From Flavobacterium sp. (GTDB taxonomy: Bacteria > Bacteroidota > Bacteroidia > Flavobacteriales > Flavobacteriaceae), in contig NZ_JAIWOF010000060.1 of the NCBI RefSeq assembly GCF_020217025.1, positions 1 to 10,000 on the forward strand: DNA of 10,000 nucleotides, in the 5' to 3' direction. Both the position numbers and the translations under genes were made by a program. Below the pieces are notes generated by a model that was not told where the DNA came from, ran no database searches, and saw nothing but the letters and a program-made list of their open reading frames with translations. Each line of letters starts with the position of its first letter. Position 1 is the first letter of the stretch. Positions 6,380 to 10,000 of this stretch are shown in pieces.

Positions 6380-8125
6380 TTATCTTAGTTTAATGTGTAA
6401 TTCTTGTAATTGTGCTTCATCAATTGTAGATGGTGCATCAATCATTACGTCTCTTCCTGAGTTGTTTTTAGGGAAAGCAATAAAGTCACGAATCGTTTCC
6501 TGTCCACCTAAAATCGAAACTAATCTATCTAAACCGAAAGCTAAACCTCCGTGTGGTGGTGCTCCAAATTCAAAAGCATTCATTAAGAATCCAAACTGAG
6601 CTAAAGCTTCTTCTTTGCTAAATCCTAATAAATCGAACATTCTTGATTGTAATTCTCTATCGTGAATACGAATAGAACCTCCACCAATTTCGTTTCCGTT
6701 TAATACCATATCGTAAGCATTGGCACGAACTTTTCCTGGTTCGGTTTCAATCAATGCCATGTCTTCTGGTTTTGGAGAAGTAAATGGATGGTGCATTGCA
6801 TGGTATCTTCCGCTTTCTTCGTCCCATTCTAATAATGGGAAATCAACTACCCATAATGGAGCAAATTCATCTGATTTTCTCAAACCTAAACGAGTAGCCA
6901 CTTCCATTCTTAAAGCAGATAATTGTGTTCTTACTTTATTTGCGTTTCCAGATAAGATTAAGATTAAATCACCTGGTTTTGCATTGGTAATTTCGGCCCA
7001 TTTTTTCAAATCTTCTTGGTCGTAGAATTTATCTACTGATGATTTGAAAGTTCCGTCTTCTTCACATTTTACATATACCATTCCCGAAGCTCCAACTTGT
7101 GGGCGTTTTACCCAGTCAATTAAAGCATCGATTTCTTTTCTTGTATAATTTGCACAACCTGGTGCAGCGATTCCGACTACTAATTCAGCTGAATTGAATA
7201 CTGGGAAATCTTTATGTTGAGCTACAGCATTTAACTCACCAAATTTCATTTCAAAACGAATATCTGGTTTATCGTTACCGTAGGTTTTCATTGCGTAATC
7301 GTAAGTAATTCTTGGGAATTTATCTACTTCAATTCCTTTGATTTCTTTTAGCAAATGACGTGTTAAGCCTTCGAACATATCTAAAATATCTTCTTGCTCT
7401 ACGAATGCCATTTCACAGTCGATTTGAGTAAATTCTGGCTGACGGTCAGCACGTAAATCTTCGTCACGGAAACATTTTACAATTTGGAAATATTTGTCCA
7501 TTCCACCTACCATCAATAATTGTTTGAAAGTTTGTGGTGATTGTGGTAAAGCATAAAACTGACCTTCATTCATTCTACTAGGCACTACGAAATCACGTGC
7601 ACCTTCTGGAGTAGATTTAATTAAATAAGGTGTTTCTACATCACAAAATCCTTGGTCAGAAAGATATTTTCTAACTTCCATCGATACTTTATGACGGAAC
7701 AATAAGTTGTTTTTAACCGGATTTCTTCTGATATCTAAATAACGGTATTTCATACGAATGTCCTCGCCACCATCGGTTTCGTCTTCGATAGTAAATGGAG
7801 GTAATTGTGCTTCGTTTAAAATAGTTAATTCAGAAACTAAAATTTCAATGTCACCCGTTGCCATATTTGGGTTTTTAGAAACACGCTCAATAACAGTTCC
7901 TTTGATTTGAATAACAAATTCTCTTCCTAAAGATTTTGCTTTTTCAATAACGGCTTTGTCGGTTCTTTGTTCATCGAAAATTAATTGCGTGATTCCGTAT
8001 CGATCACGTAAATCAACCCAAATCATAAATCCTTTATCTCTCGATTTTTGAACCCAACCAGCAAGGGTAACTTCTGCATTAATATGTGATGCGTTTAATT
8101 CGCCGCAATTATGACTTCTGTACAT
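6380..8125 (-). CDS. aspS: aspartate--tRNA ligase
   Basis: This 581-aa class II synthetase charges tRNA-Asp with aspartate in the cytoplasm. The bacterial type is shown by the N-terminal OB-fold anticodon domain (~1-105, [20 protein letters not shown]) and by the bacterial-specific GAD insertion (~285-405, including [16 protein letters not shown]). The catalytic core includes [21 protein letters not shown] and [14 protein letters not shown]; motif 2 is [18 protein letters not shown] (219-236) and motif 3 is [12 protein letters not shown], with Arg534. E. coli AspRS is about 590 residues, so this is full length and intact. The start Met opens the standard [10 protein letters not shown] segment. 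The residue after RD in the OB fold is Lys31, near positions said to influence tRNA-Asp/Asn discrimination. I cannot decide specificity from that. It leads a transcript with the 76-aa membrane gene. Confidence 0.98.
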   Translation of the reverse strand: MYRSHNCGELNASHINAEVTLAGWVQKSRDKGFMIWVDLRDRYGITQLIFDEQRTDKAVIEKAKSLGREFVIQIKGTVIERVSKNPNMATGDIEILVSELTILNEAQLPPFTIEDETDGGEDIRMKYRYLDIRRNPVKNNLLFRHKVSMEVRKYLSDQGFCDVETPYLIKSTPEGARDFVVPSRMNEGQFYALPQSPQTFKQLLMVGGMDKYFQIVKCFRDEDLRADRQPEFTQIDCEMAFVEQEDILDMFEGLTRHLLKEIKGIEVDKFPRITYDYAMKTYGNDKPDIRFEMKFGELNAVAQHKDFPVFNSAELVVGIAAPGCANYTRKEIDALIDWVKRPQVGASGMVYVKCEEDGTFKSSVDKFYDQEDLKKWAEITNAKPGDLILILSGNANKVRTQLSALRMEVATRLGLRKSDEFAPLWVVDFPLLEWDEESGRYHAMHHPFTSPKPEDMALIETEPGKVRANAYDMVLNGNEIGGGSIRIHDRELQSRMFDLLGFSKEEALAQFGFLMNAFEFGAPPHGGLAFGLDRLVSILGGQETIRDFIAFPKNNSGRDVMIDAPSTIDEAQLQELHIKLR

Positions 8126-8141
8126 TTTGAAAAATTTTATG

Positions 8142-8149
8142 CAAAAGTA
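8142..8149 (-). promoter_or_regulatory. candidate -7 element for aspS
   Basis: Read on the minus strand the bases are TACTTTTG, a perfect TAnnTTTG match, 16 bases before the start codon. The nearest upstream TTG is 26 bases away (8176-8178 on the plus strand as CAA), longer than the 17-23 consensus. The leader would be only about 10 bases. Confidence 0.45.
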
Positions 8150-8234
8150 AGAACAAAAAAGAAAATTTTTGTTTTCAATTGTTAATAATAATAGAATTTT
8201 AATTCGTTATTTTTCGTTTTATAAAATAATAATA

Positions 8235-8242
8235 TAATTTTA
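8235..8242 (+). promoter_or_regulatory. weak candidate -7 element for the TlpA-like gene
   Basis: TAATTTTA is a 7/8 match to TAnnTTTG, 22 bases before the ATG at 8265. There is no TTG at the expected -33 distance. The 139-base divergent gap from aspS must hold this gene's promoter, but the AT-rich background makes chance matches easy. Confidence 0.25.
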
Positions 8243-8264
8243 CACAAACCTTATAACACATTTT

Positions 8265-9269
8265 ATGAAAAAACTAGTTTATTTATTAGTATTATCAGTC
8301 GGTTTTTCTTTTGCACAAACTACTACAAAAGAAAAAGTAAAATTTTCGGCTAAAATTGAAAACAGAAACAGTGACACGTTAACTGTTTTTGGCCCAAATA
8401 AATTCAAACAAGTAATCCCAATTAATAAAAAAGGAGTTTTTGAAGCTGCTTTTGAAGTAACTGACGGGTTACATCAATTTAGTGATGGGTCAGAATCTTC
8501 AATGATGTATTTAAGAGGAGGCGATGATATCAAATTAACATTGGATGCAAAAGAATTTGACGAAACAATTGTTTATACTGGGAAAGGGGCAAAAGAAAGT
8601 AACTTTTTAGCTCAAAAAGCATTGTCAGATGAGAAATTTGAAATGGAGCTTGAAGGTTTATTAGAAAAAGACGAAGCAACTTTTAAGGCTGCTCTTGATA
8701 AAAAAGCAAAAGAAGACTTAGCAAAATTAGAAAGTGCTGGTTTAGATGAAAAATTAGTAAGCGCTTTAAAACCAAGAATTGTCCAAGAAGGCATGATGCT
8801 AGCGCAATATTATAATCAAAAAGCGGCTGCTAAAAAAGTAGAAGGTACTGCAGCTCCTTCTTTTGATTATGAAAACCACAAAGGTGGAAAAACGAAATTA
8901 GAAGATTTAAGAGGGAAATACGTGTATATCGATGTTTGGGCAACTTGGTGTGGTCCATGTAGAGCAGAAATTCCTCATTTAAAGAAAATTGAAGAAAAAT
9001 ATCATGGCAAAAACATTGAATTCGTTAGTATTTCGGTTGATGTAGATAAAGATCATGACAAATGGCAAAAATTTGTTACGGAAAAGCAATTAGGAGGAAT
9101 TCAATTGTTTGCTGATAAAAACTGGATGTCAGATTTTATCAAAGCATTCGGAATTAATTCGATTCCTAGATTCTTATTAATTGATCCAAATGGAAATGTT
9201 GTAAAAGCAGATGCGCCAAGACCATCATCTCCTTTATTAGTAGAATTATTAGATGGTTTAGTGAAATAA
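8265..9269 (+). CDS. TlpA-like periplasmic thioredoxin-fold protein
   Basis: This 334-aa exported thiol-disulfide oxidoreductase has a signal peptide at residues 1-18 (MKKLVYLLVLSVGFSFAQ), so it acts in the periplasm. Residues ~25-110 resemble the DUF4369 beta domain that often precedes thioredoxins in Bacteroidota. Residues ~115-180 are a Lys/Glu/Ala-rich helical linker. Residues ~185-334 are the TlpA/ResA-type thioredoxin domain: APSFDYENHKGGKTKLEDLRGKYVYIDVWATWCGPC, with active-site Cys229 and Cys232. Cis-Pro301 lies in SIPRF, followed by LLIDPNGNV. The CGPC motif and the intact cis-Pro suggest a reductase, as for ResA/TlpA, but the partner is unknown and no cytochrome c biogenesis gene is nearby. 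It is transcribed alone, divergent from aspS, and ends at a strong terminator. Confidence 0.92.
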   Translation: MKKLVYLLVLSVGFSFAQTTTKEKVKFSAKIENRNSDTLTVFGPNKFKQVIPINKKGVFEAAFEVTDGLHQFSDGSESSMMYLRGGDDIKLTLDAKEFDETIVYTGKGAKESNFLAQKALSDEKFEMELEGLLEKDEATFKAALDKKAKEDLAKLESAGLDEKLVSALKPRIVQEGMMLAQYYNQKAAAKKVEGTAAPSFDYENHKGGKTKLEDLRGKYVYIDVWATWCGPCRAEIPHLKKIEEKYHGKNIEFVSISVDVDKDHDKWQKFVTEKQLGGIQLFADKNWMSDFIKAFGINSIPRFLLIDPNGNVVKADAPRPSSPLLVELLDGLVK

Positions 9270-9294
9270 TCTAACATATATTTATATTTAATTT

Positions 9295-9323
9295 AAAGCC
9301 AATACATTACGTATTGGCTTTTT
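9295..9323 (+). terminator. intrinsic terminator after the TlpA-like gene
   Basis: AAAGCCAATAC (9295-9305) pairs perfectly with GTATTGGCTTT (9311-9321) across a five-base loop ATTAC, with a T-run to 9323. It lies 25 bases after the stop codon. Confidence 0.88.
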
Positions 9324-9415
9324 CAATGTTAAGTTTTTACTCAATGTTACCAAATTGTTAAGTAAAAGTTTTTTTATTGTAAATTATATTTTATATTTGT
9401 TACTGTAATGTTAAC
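9323..9415 (+). repeat. short ATGTTA-type repeats upstream of the YwqK-like gene
   Basis: TCAATGTTA occurs at 9323-9331 and again at 9341-9349 (18-base period). TGTTAAGT occurs at 9327-9334 and 9356-9363, and AATGTTAAC at 9407-9415. TTTTACT and AGTAAAA within the same stretch are inverted copies. They could be regulator-binding half sites for the gene at 9433, but such AT-rich words recur easily by chance. Confidence 0.25.
9392..9399 (+). promoter_or_regulatory. candidate -7 element for the YwqK-like gene
   Basis: TATATTTG is a perfect TAnnTTTG match, 33 bases before the ATG at 9433. A TTG is present only 12 bases upstream, too close for the consensus spacing, so only the -7 half is supported. 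Confidence 0.45.
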
Positions 9416-9432
9416 CTATAAAAGAAAAGAGT

Positions 9433-9777
9433 ATGAAAAAAGTAGCAATTGCAGTAGTATTATTGGTTTCGAGTTTGTCATTTGCACAAGAAGTAAAACC
9501 AAAATTAGAAGTGGTTGACCAAATGGTAAAAGCAACATATTATTATGATAACGGACAAGTAAAACAAGAAGGGTATTACTTAGACGGAAAATTACATGGA
9601 AAATGGATGGCTTATAACGAAGATGGTACTAAACAAACCATGGGCGAATATAACAAAGGTACTAAAACTGGAAAGTGGTTTTTCTGGAGTGAAGATTCTT
9701 TAAGCGAAGTTGATTTTTCAGATAGCAGAATTGCTGAAGTAAAAAAATGGTCAAAAGACGTTTTAGTTAAAAACTAA
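9433..9777 (+). CDS. small secreted MORN/YwqK-type repeat protein
   Basis: This 114-aa protein has a signal peptide at residues 1-19 (MKKVAIAVVLLVSSLSFAQ). The mature part holds two tandem ~24-residue units, 38-61 (YDNGQVKQEGYYLDGKLHGKW...) and 62-85 (NEDGTKQTMGEYNKGTKTGKW...). Each has the NGxxxxEGxYxxGKxxGKW pattern of MORN-like repeats as in the YwqK family, followed by a short charged tail. Relatives are often labelled as YwqK-family antitoxins; some may also carry an older nicotinate-nucleotide adenylyltransferase label. Neither name fits: the protein is exported, has no nucleotide-binding motif, and no toxin gene adjoins it. It has its own candidate promoter and ends at a strong bidirectional terminator. 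The repeat family is clear; the function is unknown. Confidence 0.85.
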   Translation: MKKVAIAVVLLVSSLSFAQEVKPKLEVVDQMVKATYYYDNGQVKQEGYYLDGKLHGKWMAYNEDGTKQTMGEYNKGTKTGKWFFWSEDSLSEVDFSDSRIAEVKKWSKDVLVKN

Positions 9778-9792
9778 TTCAATTTGAAGTAT

Positions 9793-9824
9793 AAAAAAAG
9801 TCCCGATTTAATCGGGACTTTTTT
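9793..9824. terminator. bidirectional terminator between convergent genes
   Basis: AAAAAAGTCCCGAT (9794-9807) pairs perfectly with ATCGGGACTTTTTT (9811-9824) across loop TTA. A-runs and T-runs on both sides let it end both the YwqK-like gene (+) and the RND permease gene (-), whose stop is at 9840-9842. Confidence 0.92.
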
Positions 9825-9839
9825 GTTATATACTTGATT

Positions 9840-10000
9840 TTAAATTTCGTGTTTTGGTGTAAAACCATCCTCACTTAATTCTTTGTGAACATAATCAGCT
9901 TTCATTAAAGTGTCATAATCTACTTTAACATCTCTTCCTAGTTTCACTCTAATACTATCAACAATAGCATAAACAACTGGAACCACAATTAAAGTTAAGA
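9840..10000 (-). CDS. RND efflux transporter permease, C-terminal end (partial)
   Basis: The gene enters from beyond the right edge on the minus strand. The last 52 codons and the TAA stop (9840-9842) are visible. The first visible residues, LTLIVVPVVYAIVDSIR, are the end of the last transmembrane helix in AcrB/HAE1/CusA-type RND permeases, where TL-VVP-Y is conserved. A polar cytoplasmic tail follows (LGRDVKVDYDTLMKADYVHK, then ELSEDGFTPKHEI). Such proteins are proton-driven inner-membrane pumps working with a periplasmic adaptor and an outer-membrane channel. Those partner genes would lie outside the window, so the substrate class (drugs or metals) cannot be told from this fragment. Confidence 0.85.
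   Translation of the reverse strand, partial: LTLIVVPVVYAIVDSIRVKLGRDVKVDYDTLMKADYVHKELSEDGFTPKHEI

Noticed and set aside
6393..6599. Open frame of 68 codons on the plus strand inside aspS
   Set aside because: It is antisense to the conserved C-terminal catalytic region of aspS, the protein looks like a reverse-frame translation, and no promoter or ribosome site supports it.
6720..7025. Open frame of 101 codons on the plus strand inside aspS
   Set aside because: It lies wholly opposite the aspS GAD/core coding region, has no recognisable domain, and its composition mirrors the real gene's codons.
8612..8794. Open frame of 60 codons on the minus strand inside the TlpA-like gene
   Set aside because: Its Ser/Phe/Ala-rich translation is what the Lys/Glu/Ala-rich helical linker gives when read antisense; there is no independent support.
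9433..9777. Toxin-antitoxin module suggested by the YwqK family name
   Set aside because: There is no adjacent toxin-like gene, and the protein is exported.

Overview
The window looks like a low-GC member of the Bacteroidota, most likely Flavobacteriaceae and Flavobacterium-like. The supporting signs are secreted proteins whose signal peptides end in ...AQ, a carboxypeptidase-regulatory-like surface protein, a DUF1573 lipoprotein, a TonB-dependent receptor, a DUF4369/TlpA-type thioredoxin, a Bacteroidota-style cold-shock protein, start codons without strong Shine-Dalgarno sequences, and several matches to the Bacteroidota -7 promoter element TAnnTTTG. It is chromosomal (it carries aspS) and gene-dense. 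No intergenic stretch exceeds about 165 bases. I see no tRNA, rRNA, CRISPR array, insertion sequence or prophage.

Layout. Bases 110-1836 hold a two-gene, very AT-rich plus-strand operon: a secreted CarboxypepD_reg-like protein and a DUF1573 lipoprotein, joined by an ATGA overlap. It ends at a bidirectional hairpin shared with the convergent gene 1879-3375, a MocR-type (GntR/aminotransferase-like) regulator. That regulator is transcribed divergently from a BtuB-sized TonB-dependent receptor (3444-5264). The 68-base gap between them, plus the first codons of the regulator, carries three copies of a CYGGACKAT-type box, two direct and one inverted. The receptor is followed by a terminator packed against the start of a small membrane protein (5320-5802). 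On the minus strand, aspS (6380-8125), a 76-aa membrane protein (6148-6378) and a cold-shock protein (5866-6066, with its own good promoter) run in one direction. On the plus strand at the right are a TlpA-like thioredoxin protein (8265-9269) and a small secreted YwqK/MORN-type protein (9433-9777). The last 161 bases are the C-terminal end of an RND efflux permease on the minus strand.

How the genes fit together. Most are housekeeping or envelope genes. The part most worth attention is the MocR/TonB-receptor pair: a one-component regulator with a set of operator-like boxes facing an outer-membrane uptake receptor. The regulator's aminotransferase-like domain has Gln where the PLP Schiff-base lysine is expected, and several other PLP contacts are altered. 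Its effector may therefore not be PLP bound in the usual way. The operator resembles the GTGGWCTA-like box I recall for PdxR regulators, so vitamin B6 is a testable but unproven ligand for the receptor.
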